Positions 17,901-23,853 of a stretch of 42,077 bases of DNA are shown here, piece by piece. Numbering within the stretch: position 1 is the first letter of the stretch; every line of letters begins with the position of its first letter. Origin of the DNA: JAEZRQ01 sp049294415 (GTDB taxonomy: Bacteria; Patescibacteriota; Patescibacteriia; Patescibacteriales; UBA12465); NCBI GenBank assembly GCA_049294415.1, contig JBAQCS010000060.1, positions 1-42,077 of the forward strand, written 5' to 3'. The position numbers and the translations under genes are program-made. The notes below the pieces were generated by a model, which saw nothing but the letters and a program-made list of their open reading frames with translations, did not search any database and had not been told where the DNA came from.

Positions 17901-20900
17901 CCAGTTTTTTCTTGATCATTGTAATCAATACCAGCATTCCAAGTAATCGTTTTATTGGTGCCCGGCGTAGTTGATCCGATATCGCCAGTAGCTGTTGTAA
18001 TTGGAATTACCCAAGTTGAACCGCTATTGCTAGATATTTCTAGAACAACATCAGCACTACCAATATCTTCGCTAACATCATAATGAAAAGTAAAAGTCTT
18101 AGCAGCGGTATCTTGAATAGCTGTTATAGAGCTTAAGACTGGGGCGTGAGTATCAACTGTAAAATCACTAGAGCTAATTACGTAATTACCTTGATTACCG
18201 TAAGTATCTTTAGCTCTCACCCTGACTTTCATCTGGGTATTATATTGATTATTAAAATCAGTGCCAGCATTCCAGGTAGCAATCTTGGAGCCCGGTGTAA
18301 CACCGGAGCCAGTAGCGCCAGTTAAAGAAGATGTAGCTACGGTCCAAGTAGATCCGCCATCTGACGATATATCTATTTGTATTAGAGAATTGTTAGCATC
18401 CGCTAAATCATAATTAATAGAGACTGTTTTAGCTCCAGCATTTTGAATGGCAGTAACATTAGTAACAATTGGTAATTTATTATCAATTTCAAAAGCTGAT
18501 GAGGCTGCTAAATTACTATTAGTTTGGGTGTCGTTAGATCTTAAACGTGCATAAACAGTAGCATCTTCAATATTTGGTAAATTAGCTGCTGAATCCCAGA
18601 CAAATTTATAATCACTGCCAGTTGGTAAGAAGACTAAGCTTGATGTGCCATGACTGCCTACTCCAGCTTTTTCAGTCATGACTTGCCAAGTGGAGTTATT
18701 GGTGGAATATTCATAGGCTACAATATTATTAATATCACCCTGTCCATCAGTACCTGTATAATCAATATTAGTATATTGAGTTCCATCAGTAGTTTGAGAA
18801 TAACTATTTAAAGCAATAACTGGCGCTGTGTTAGGAATAGAAGCTGTGGCTGAATAAGTAGATTCTGAGCTAGTAGCGTGAGCATTGTCATTAGGATTAC
18901 GAGATTTAACCTTAAAAGTATATAAAGAAACTGGTGAGGTTAGCCCGGTAATTCTTATTTTGCCAGCTATACCTAAACCATTTCCCCACTCTCCTGTTCC
19001 AGTGCCAAGAGTTTGCCAAACAGGATTAGTATCTAATGTACCATCGCTTTGAACATACTTATTTTGAGATGTTTCTAAAATAGTATATTCCAAATCGCTG
19101 GCTTCACTAACATTAGGATTTACAAGTAAATCTAAACGAGTAGTAACTGGATTGTTAAGAGTTGGAGCTGCTGGTGTATAAGGTTTGACGTATTTATTAG
19201 CTACTGTAGGAGTTGTATTTTCATTAGTGAAGGTTAAACCATAGTCATCGGTATGCACTACTTTTACTTTAGAAATAAAGTCATTACCGTCCAAGGTGGC
19301 TCCAACGTTAGTATTTGTATTGGCAGGTGTAGCCGTATTAGTATTACCAGCCGTGGCTGAACTATAAGCACCGTTATCAATAGTTACATAAAAATCATTA
19401 GTATTAGGATTGCTTTCCGTGAAGGTTCCGCCAATTAAAACAGTAGTATCGCCAGCATTAGGTTGAGCTAATAAATTAGAACCAGTTAAAGTAGCTGGGG
19501 CCAAGGTATCTAAAGAAAAATTAGCAGAATTAGTATAACTACCTTGGTTTTGGAATTTATCTTTAGCACGAATTCTTATCTGTAAATTATTTTTTTGTTG
19601 ACCAGGATAATCAGTTAAGGAGTCCCAAGTAATTGTCTTACTATTTCCTGAAGTAATTCCAGAATTAATATCGCCAGCTAAAGTAGAAGTGGCTACTGTC
19701 CAAGTAGCTCCACCGTCATCAGATATTTGAGCTTCAACTAAAATATTATCAGCTGTATTATCAAATAAATCATAGGTAATACTAACTGTGGTTGTACCTG
19801 AATTTTGTACGGCTACTACGTTAGAAATTGTAGAAGTGGCATAATCAATGGCAAAAGCTGATGAAGTAGCAGTGGCGCCATTACCAACACCATCATTAGG
19901 ACGTAAACGCACATAAACATCGGCATCATAAATATTACCCAGTTGCGATTTAGCGTCCCATACAAAAGTATGAGCTACTCCAGCAGGAGCAGTCGTTAGA
20001 CTGGTTATGCCGCTATGTGCTGGATCGGTAGTAGAGGCTGTCATCGTAAACCAACTTATATTATCAGTGGAATACTCATAAGCTGTTAAGCTACTAGGAT
20101 CACTTTCAAAATCTTCTAAATTATAATTGGCATGAAGATAGCCATAATCAGTATTTTGAGTCGGAGCTAAATTAGAAATGGCCGGCAATTGATTCTGAGT
20201 ATAAGTAATTCCTATATTGTCCAAAATAACCTGCTGCGTGCCATTACCGGTTAAATAGGCTCGCCATTTAATTTGATTCGTAGAGGTGGCAAAGTTACCA
20301 ATATTAGTATTTATAACACTAGCCGTATTATAATCAGTAGCTAAAGTAGAAGTTGCCCAAGTTGAACCATTATAATATTTCCAATTAGTACCATTATCTG
20401 AAGATAGTTGATAATAAATTTCCCCGCCGTTTTTAGTAGCTGTTTCATTAAAAGCGCTCCAACTAATGGCTTTTGATACCGCTAAAGATGTTACTGGAGT
20501 AGTAGTGGCCACCGTAGCATAACTATGAGTTGTTTTGGTCCAAGTAAGCTGAATATTATCATAACCAACTGTAAAAGGACCGGAATTTGAACCAGGAGTT
20601 TCTACCCACATGGCCACCTTTAAATAATAGGTGCCAGCCGTAGTTACTTTAGATGAAACATCTAGATTTGAAATGGTTGCCCAAGTGCTAGTGCTAGTTA
20701 TTTCTCCTGACGACCAAACTTCTTGTCCGATAGTTGGTGCTCCAGTTACGTTATCTACGAAAACATAAAGTTTGAAGGTGATTGGCACTGGCGTTGTATC
20801 GTGAGCGCTAACTTGCCAATCAAAATTGACAGTTGTAGTTGGGTTAGCAATAGTAGTTACAAAACTTTGTTGCCAGTAGCCGCCTAATTCATCACCATTA

Positions 20901-21532
20901 CCAGATGGGACGTTGATATTGATCCAACCACCAGGATTACCTCCTGTAGTAGTTCTAGTTTCAGTAGGATTAACTTCTCCGCCTCCAGCCCCCCAGTCAG
21001 CACCAGTCCAGCCGGTGGTTGCAGTATCAAATCCAGGATTCGTTGTTGTACCTGTATTAGTTGTAGCATTGTCTTTTAACTGTGCGACGCCGCCAGTGAT
21101 TTCAATTTTAGTATTATCGTAAGTATAGTCACCCGGTACGCTAAAGGTCCAATCTTGAGTGTCAGCTAATAATTGCTGTAGGCCACCAAACAGAAAAAAG
21201 GAACTTAAGCCAATTAAGGCCACCTTTATAAATAAAATTCCACCAGTTCCAAAAATGGTGGTTAAAGTTATTTTTCTTCTGATGGTATAGACTTTTAAAT
21301 TAGGAACATCTTTTATTTCTTTAGGGAAAATAAAACCATCCTCCTGAACTTTATTAGGCGGAACTAATATATAAACTGGGAAACTGACAATAATAAAGCC
21401 TAATTCCGAAATAATTAATAAAAATGTATAAGGAATGATAACTAACCAATTATCAGCTTGTACAATTTTTTGCTTTAAATTGAAATTATAACCAGAGAAA
21501 CGAAATAATAAATTTATCAAAAAATCTGGCAT
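11963..21532 (-). CDS. Giant Ig-like repeat surface protein with membrane modules at both ends
   Basis: The protein has about 3189 residues from the ATG at 21532, five bases after the preceding stop; an ATG at 21595 would overlap that gene. Residues 1-130 hold hydrophobic segments around NWLVIIPYTFLLIISELGF and a second near residue 110-125, with a basic IRRK between. Then come a jelly-roll-like region (about 130-480), ten Ig-like units of about 110 residues (ISSDGGSTW core, DTxAP ends), three super-repeats of 671-672 residues, an FN3-like domain (about 2700-2800), two Big-type domains, a Pro/Thr-rich linker, a last Ig-like domain, a TM helix near the end and a basic tail RNKRKA. I noticed no cysteine. 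It is probably an adhesin or surface sensor. The gene is cotranscribed with a 273-residue relative and two kinases. No enzymatic motif was recognised. Confidence 0.9.
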   Translation of the reverse strand: MPDFLINLLFRFSGYNFNLKQKIVQADNWLVIIPYTFLLIISELGFIIVSFPVYILVPPNKVQEDGFIFPKEIKDVPNLKVYTIRRKITLTTIFGTGGILFIKVALIGLSSFFLFGGLQQLLADTQDWTFSVPGDYTYDNTKIEITGGVAQLKDNATTNTGTTTNPGFDTATTGWTGADWGAGGGEVNPTETRTTTGGNPGGWININVPSGNGDELGGYWQQSFVTTIANPTTTVNFDWQVSAHDTTPVPITFKLYVFVDNVTGAPTIGQEVWSSGEITSTSTWATISNLDVSSKVTTAGTYYLKVAMWVETPGSNSGPFTVGYDNIQLTWTKTTHSYATVATTTPVTSLAVSKAISWSAFNETATKNGGEIYYQLSSDNGTNWKYYNGSTWATSTLATDYNTASVINTNIGNFATSTNQIKWRAYLTGNGTQQVILDNIGITYTQNQLPAISNLAPTQNTDYGYLHANYNLEDFESDPSSLTAYEYSTDNISWFTMTASTTDPAHSGITSLTTAPAGVAHTFVWDAKSQLGNIYDADVYVRLRPNDGVGNGATATSSAFAIDYATSTISNVVAVQNSGTTTVSITYDLFDNTADNILVEAQISDDGGATWTVATSTLAGDINSGITSGNSKTITWDSLTDYPGQQKNNLQIRIRAKDKFQNQGSYTNSANFSLDTLAPATLTGSNLLAQPNAGDTTVLIGGTFTESNPNTNDFYVTIDNGAYSSATAGNTNTATPANTNTNVGATLDGNDFISKVKVVHTDDYGLTFTNENTTPTVANKYVKPYTPAAPTLNNPVTTRLDLLVNPNVSEASDLEYTILETSQNKYVQSDGTLDTNPVWQTLGTGTGEWGNGLGIAGKIRITGLTSPVSLYTFKVKSRNPNDNAHATSSESTYSATASIPNTAPVIALNSYSQTTDGTQYTNIDYTGTDGQGDINNIVAYEYSTNNSTWQVMTEKAGVGSHGTSSLVFLPTGSDYKFVWDSAANLPNIEDATVYARLRSNDTQTNSNLAASSAFEIDNKLPIVTNVTAIQNAGAKTVSINYDLADANNSLIQIDISSDGGSTWTVATSSLTGATGSGVTPGSKIATWNAGTDFNNQYNTQMKVRVRAKDTYGNQGNYVISSSDFTVDTHAPVLSSITAIQDTAAKTFTFHYDVSEDIGSADVVLEISSNSGSTWVIPITTATGDIGSTTPGTNKTITWNAGIDYNDQEKTGMRIRLTATDSFTNSNNLSSADFSLDSLAPRITNVTAVQTLASTSAIFHYDLADQNSSNIAIDISSDGGSTWTVTDTTISGDNGTGVAAGTNKTITWNAKIDFPNQDISTMKVRVRGTDIYNNASGNATSSNFLIDTLNPAINVAANLLAQPNAGDTTVLIGGSFTENHPDTNNFYLALNGGAYGSATNGTTNTASPANQLTAAGVSLDGNDYISQVKIIHTDDYAQSIDNENNSPTIAYKYVKPYTPPAPTVNNPGIGTVDVSVLKHANETDGLEYAIFETSQNKYLQSNGTLGNNPVWQTLGTGAGEWGNNSGVTGKINISGLATHSYLYQFQIKSRNTSDSGHASTSESSLSSGASSANQSPVIVIDHLGQSINGSKYVTIDYTGSDLESETTTLTTYQYSTDNSVWHNMTEKTGVGSDGITGLAFTYPGVAHDFMWDIATDLNNTEDNTVYIRLRGNDGTSNGGTTISSAFTIDTKNPVISAVTGNQLLNSNNVAIAYNLIDLTNSTIELQISNDAGTTWSIATTTATGDLGINISPNNGKAINWNPGVDYSGQEDNDLRVQIKATDNYGNAGIFVSSSNFSIDTKSPAITNISAAQNSGNNTVNITYDISDANNSNVALDISSDGGSTWDVIDTSVTGAINSGITPGTNKIITWNAGTDFSGWEIANMKIRLRATDTHNNATGNVESANFSLDTKAPVISNITATQNLATDTASFTYALADSGNVQIIIDISSDSGSTWTVATTTLAGDIGSGINAGNKTVSWNAATNYNNQQNGTMKIRVRGIDVFNNVSTNFELPGLFSIDTLAPAINSVTNLTVQPNAGDTTVSLNGSFIESNPNTNEFLVAINGGGYSATTTGEVNTGSPINQNTITGVTLTGNDYISKVKLIHTDDYNHLRLNENITPNIAYKYVKPYTPPAPTITNPQNTSVDLTINAHAGESNVVEYVIYESNTGKYVQANGTLGTSPVWKTRGTGAGQWGNLSGETGKITIINLNSPVANYSFIVKSRNPQDGLHAASSESASSATASITNTAPNINITSASQSLAGSYVNISYTGTDAQNDTNNVTAYEYSTNGLSWQAMTEKTGVGSNGVNNLIFASTSTNYTFAWDVATDLPNQEQSTVYVRLLSTDTITNSNLAASSAFYIDTRGPIISGLNIYQTPASNIITFEYNLNDSAGSNNTINLEISDNGGATYTIATTTLSGDIGTGVSSGNSKTITWNSSIDFANQESGLMKIKIRGTDQYGNIGSYTNSNNFTVDAKTPVISNITASQTIGSGNISINYNLADTTPAGHLVEFSISSNGGSTWTVATTTFTGDMGNGQTTGNKNFTWLAGTDFSGQDLTTMKVRIRAKDYFNNQGNYASSSNFSLDTLAPIISTITANQTASTTSVNINYNLNETATTTLDLSSNGGGSWTVAKTTLSGDLGSITAGNNKLVTWNATSDFGNQENSAMRVRLNAIDNYGNTSIYYESTNFSVDTAAPLGLSSLNKFSSTPTSVTLNWQATTDANFNHYELWHSTNSVDVDNRTGSAQKWSISNDSNLSNPLTISTVITNIDTTNDYYINIRAIDNYGNTITIPAINIFAAPISTPTVNLNNAAGGAPVIINDLPPLQPILNPLVTPTRNSTIRISGLAEPRSRVELYDNNVLIGSFNSLADNNGLFSQDFKLTAALHTLTVKSFNSSNVGSPISNAVIVNITTAEPMTPIILSPRNNETINDQTPQIVGVADPNNQIIIKIDDTEFIINSDNDGAWSFILPSTFALTDGEHLISVVARDNTNIFSGIATATIIKLAVLTPITTIPPITTPPVIPTPVSGPSVIPNPEITSLPSATLISEATGATELPGIPVPSVMASQANITAVGDIISFTGTSLPNFDIVAYIHSNQALIYQTRTDENGNWRINHSQTSSELAPGEHTIYAVALDTNAKVKSRPSAVSSFTVERNLWVMIFKYLNWPTTAVTLLILILTAWWLYYIRNKRKA
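13450..15448 (-). repeat. Super-repeat copy 3 of the giant gene (about 2.0 kb)
   Basis: It starts at NLTVQPNAGDTT, with linker KYVKPYTPPAPT, the AYEYSTNGLSWQ domain and three Ig-like units, the last slightly shorter. It ends where the FN3-like domain begins (DTAAPLGLSS). The end coordinate is approximate. Confidence 0.8.
15449..17464 (-). repeat. Super-repeat copy 2 of the giant gene (2016 bp)
   Basis: It has the same domain order as copy 1, starting at NLLAQPNAGDTT, with linker KYVKPYTPPAPT and the TYQYSTDNSVWH domain, then three Ig-like units. It is one codon longer than copy 1. Confidence 0.85.
17465..19477 (-). repeat. Super-repeat copy 1 of the giant gene (2013 bp)
   Basis: The block begins at the motif NLLAQPNAGDTT. 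It contains in order a beta domain with HTDDY, the linker KYVKPYTPAAPT, an FN3-like domain, an AYEYSTNNSTWQ domain, and three DGGSTW-type units. The next copy starts exactly 2013 bases further on in the reading direction. Confidence 0.85.
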
Positions 21533-21537
21533 ACGTT

Positions 21538-22359
21538 TTAAATTGTTAAAAAGATTAGAAATAATCCAATTGAAAGTATAATAATTATTAACCAATTGGT
21601 TAAAATATCTAAATTTCTCATTAAATAATCAGACCAAGAGACAGTAACTTTAAAAAATTGGGCTGGAGCCGTTTCGCTTCTAACTCCTAATTTAGAGTCA
21701 TAGCTATAAATAACCACGGAATGATTCCCTTCCTTTAATTTAAAGTTATTTTGTTGATGATCTATCTGCCATTTACCATCACTATTAATATTGGCAGTAT
21801 AAATAGCCGATGAAATATCAGATAATAATAAAACTACAGTAGTATTTGGCTGCCCTTCTCCAAAAAATGAGTAATTTTCACCTTTAACTTTACGCACTTC
21901 CGTTAGTGTGGGCTTAGGTATAGAACTAACGCTACGAGCTGTTTGTATGCCAGTTTCTGAAGCAACTGTGCTTTGATTTAAAATATCAACTGGCTGCAAT
22001 CCTGAAACTGAATAAAGTTGTAGTGGGCCGTAAATAGTAGGAAAAAATAAAATTAGTAACAATTTAATGCCCCAAATAAAGGCAATGATACTTACCCCAG
22101 TAACAGTTAGGACGCGGCGTAAGCTATAATCAAAATTAACCTTATTATAGCTACCCTTTTCGTCAAAATAGGCTAATACTTTGCCAGAGTTTAAGGTTAA
22201 ATATAGCGGTAAAGATAGTACGCTGAGAGCTACTTCTAGGAAAACTAAAGAGATAATATTAAGTATTACCTTAATACCATTTTGACCAATAATTACTTGC
22301 TTACGTTTATAAATGTAATTAGTTAAACGTAAAACTAGATTTAGCCATTTATTTTTCAT
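21538..22359 (-). CDS. Short membrane protein sharing both ends with the giant protein
   Basis: The protein has 273 residues. The N-terminal module has hydrophobic segments at about 35-60 (around EVALSVLSLPLYL) and 90-115 (after YSLRRVLTVTG). It is followed by a linker, one Ig-like domain (about 160-240; NINSDGKWQIDHQQ, GNHSVVIYSYD), and a C-terminal TM helix (about 250-272). Both the N-terminal module and the Ig/TM end resemble those of the next gene (ELGFIIVSFPVYIL; YTIRRKITL; DENGNWRINHSQ), without that protein's central repeats. It starts the unit leading to the giant gene, whose ATG lies five bases after this stop. No known function is recognised; it may pair with the giant protein in the membrane. 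Confidence 0.85.
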   Translation of the reverse strand: MKNKWLNLVLRLTNYIYKRKQVIIGQNGIKVILNIISLVFLEVALSVLSLPLYLTLNSGKVLAYFDEKGSYNKVNFDYSLRRVLTVTGVSIIAFIWGIKLLLILFFPTIYGPLQLYSVSGLQPVDILNQSTVASETGIQTARSVSSIPKPTLTEVRKVKGENYSFFGEGQPNTTVVLLLSDISSAIYTANINSDGKWQIDHQQNNFKLKEGNHSVVIYSYDSKLGVRSETAPAQFFKVTVSWSDYLMRNLDILTNWLIIIILSIGLFLIFLTI

Positions 22360-22385
22360 GTGTTTAAATAAAATTTTTAAAAACT

Positions 22386-22433
22386 AAAAAAAAGCATCAT
22401 AAAAAAGTCTGGTAACAACATTTATGATGCTTT
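22386..22433 (-). terminator. Intrinsic terminator / possible attenuator before the 273-residue gene
   Basis: A perfect 13-bp inverted repeat (22391-22403 with 22421-22433, 17-base loop) is followed on the minus strand by eight T, an AG and five more T. It ends 26 bases before the ATG at 22359. It can close the upstream response-regulator operon. If a promoter lies in 22434-22576, it is also a leader terminator for the giant-protein operon. Confidence 0.75.
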
Positions 22434-22538
22434 CTAGTGGGCCTAAGTTTTAAGATAAAACTTATCATTTGATTTGTATATAATTTATAAAATCGAAGCT
22501 ATTATTCTATTTTAAAATACCCTAACTTTAGTATATAT

Positions 22539-22567
22539 ATTATAAAACTTTCCAATATAATATACAA
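22539..22567 (-). promoter_or_regulatory. Candidate promoter of the giant-protein operon
   Basis: A perfect TATAAT (22544-22539) is preceded at 17 bases by the weak -35 TTGTAT (22567-22562). Transcription would start near 22532 and run through a small hairpin (22444-22464) and the terminator-like hairpin before the first gene. The rest of 22434-22576 is AT-rich with no gene. Confidence 0.35.
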
Positions 22568-22576
22568 TAATTGTTT

Positions 22577-22960
22577 TTAAAGTTTTAACACCTTAACTAC
22601 TTGATTATTTAAATCTTCTAAGTTAGTTCCTGACTTAACAAAATAATCGATAGCCCCTAATCCCTTGGCTTTAGATATATTTTCTTCATCGCCAAGATTA
22701 GATAGTACTATGACCGGAATATCCTTGAGATCGGCATTAGCTTTCGCGTATTTAAGAAAATCAAAACCATTCATTTTTGGTAATAATAAATCCAAAAGAA
22801 TAATATTTGGTTTAAGACGTTGAGCCATTTTTAAGCCAGTATCACCATCTTCAGCAGTAGCTATCGTATAGTTACTGCCGTGAAAAGTTAAATATAAGGC
22901 ACGTAACAATATTTCATCGTCTTCTATAATTAATATAATGGTTTTTTTAGTATTCGCCAT
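22577..22960 (-). CDS. Single-domain response regulator
   Basis: The 127-residue protein is a lone receiver: acid pair D14/D15, phosphoacceptor D57 (ILLDLLLPKMNGFDF), Ser in VLSN, Lys in YFVKS. It follows the previous receiver gene with a single base between stop and start, so the two are made together. Sequence around the active site groups it with the receivers at 22962 and 6281 (VSN/LSN followed by a GA-D-YF-K pattern). It is the last gene before the 22386-22433 terminator. There is no output domain. Confidence 0.92.
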   Translation of the reverse strand: MANTKKTIILIIEDDEILLRALYLTFHGSNYTIATAEDGDTGLKMAQRLKPNIILLDLLLPKMNGFDFLKYAKANADLKDIPVIVLSNLGDEENISKAKGLGAIDYFVKSGTNLEDLNNQVVKVLKL

Positions 22961-22961
22961 A

Positions 22962-23363
22962 TTATTTTTTTAGCCGATCTTTAACATATTCAATAATAAC
23001 CTCTATTTTAGTCGTGGCTTTTAAAAAGTATTGATCAGCACCTAATGCTTTAACAGATTTAACATCACTTATAGAGTCAAGATTAGAAACAACTACTACT
23101 GGTATATTTGTAGTTTTTGAGTCGTCTTTTAACTGTTTAAGCACTGAAAAACCATCAATGCCTGGTAAAATTAAATCTAATAAAATAAGGTTAGGTGAAA
23201 ACTTTATTACTTCGTCAAAGACTAGTGAACCGTCGGCTACCACTAAAACTTTATATTTTTCAGCCTTAAGGCTTTCAGCTAGGACCATAGATAACATAGC
23301 ATCATCCTCTACCACTAAAACTTTTTTAGTCGGTTCTTTTCTGGCAAACAGTTTTTCTAACAT
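22962..23363 (-). CDS. Single-domain response regulator
   Basis: The 133-residue protein has a short basic N-terminal extension (MLEKLFARKEPTKK) followed by one receiver domain: D20/D21, phosphoacceptor D63 (ILLDLILPGIDGFSV), Lys in YFLKA. Unlike most genes here it has a clear Shine-Dalgarno sequence, AAAGGAT, about eight bases before the ATG. It is preceded by an 80-base gap with a promoter-like sequence, so it and the next receiver may also be expressed apart from the kinase upstream. Confidence 0.92.
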   Translation of the reverse strand: MLEKLFARKEPTKKVLVVEDDAMLSMVLAESLKAEKYKVLVVADGSLVFDEVIKFSPNLILLDLILPGIDGFSVLKQLKDDSKTTNIPVVVVSNLDSISDVKSVKALGADQYFLKATTKIEVIIEYVKDRLKK

Positions 23364-23398
23364 ATTTTATCCTTTATAAAATAATTTATCTCTCTTAT

Positions 23399-23427
23399 AT
23401 AATATCTAATTTTTGCTATTTAGTAAA
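23399..23427 (-). promoter_or_regulatory. Candidate internal promoter before two receiver genes
   Basis: TTTACT (23427-23422) and TATTAT (23404-23399) are 17 bases apart on the minus strand in the 80-base gap between receiver genes. Together with the good ribosome-binding site of the next gene, this suggests separate expression of the last two receivers. Confidence 0.4.
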
Positions 23428-23443
23428 CAAAAATAACAACCAT

Positions 23444-23842
23444 CTATCTTAAGGCTGGTCTAGCTACTTTATAAATTTGAGCTAGTAAATCACTAGTGGT
23501 AAATGGTTTTTCTAGTACGCCCTTAATTACGCTTAATTCACTTGATTTTTCCATGGATTCATGAAATTCATTTGGTGGAATAGGTAAGGCCGATGACATA
23601 AGTAATACTGGAATTTTTTGAAGTCGTGGGTTTTGAATCATGCTTCTGCAGACATCCATTCCACTTATTTGAGGCATCATAATATCAAGCAATACCACAT
23701 CGTAATCAGGAGTAGCTGTCATTTTAGCTAATCCCTCTTCTCCGCTATAAGCAACTTCAATTTGAAAGGCCCCCTCATTAGCTAAAAGAGCTTGAAGCGT
23801 GGTAACTGTACTAGAATCATTATCGACAATTAAAATTTTCAT
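23444..23842 (-). CDS. Single-domain response regulator (ALP/LEKPF subtype)
   Basis: The 132-residue protein is a lone receiver with D7 and D9 (the middle residue is Asn, VDND), phosphoacceptor D53 (VVLLDIMMPQISGMD), and Lys in LEKPF. Between SSALP and IKGVLEKPF it carries a longer helix-loop than a standard receiver. The same subtype occurs at 26845, and the two are clearly paralogous. It lies 11 bases after the HAMP kinase stop, so that kinase is the likely phosphate donor. There is no output domain. Confidence 0.9.
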   Translation of the reverse strand: MKILIVDNDSSTVTTLQALLANEGAFQIEVAYSGEEGLAKMTATPDYDVVLLDIMMPQISGMDVCRSMIQNPRLQKIPVLLMSSALPIPPNEFHESMEKSSELSVIKGVLEKPFTTSDLLAQIYKVARPALR

Positions 23843-23853
23843 ATATTTATTTT

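Noticed and set aside
13450..20200. Recurring short DNA motifs in the giant gene resembling a repeat array such as CRISPR
   Set aside because: The recurring pieces are in frame, about 330 bases or 2 kb apart, diverged, and encode the DGGSTW-type Ig units. There are no short uniform repeats with spacers and no cas genes.
12411..21122. Several short plus-strand open frames inside the giant gene
   Set aside because: They lie antisense to a continuous 9.6-kb coding frame, have no ribosome-binding sites and translate to repetitive low-complexity products that mirror the repeats.
22360..22576. tRNA or small gene in the 217-base gap
   Set aside because: No cloverleaf, CCA end or coding frame is seen; the gap is AT-rich with hairpins and promoter-like sequence.
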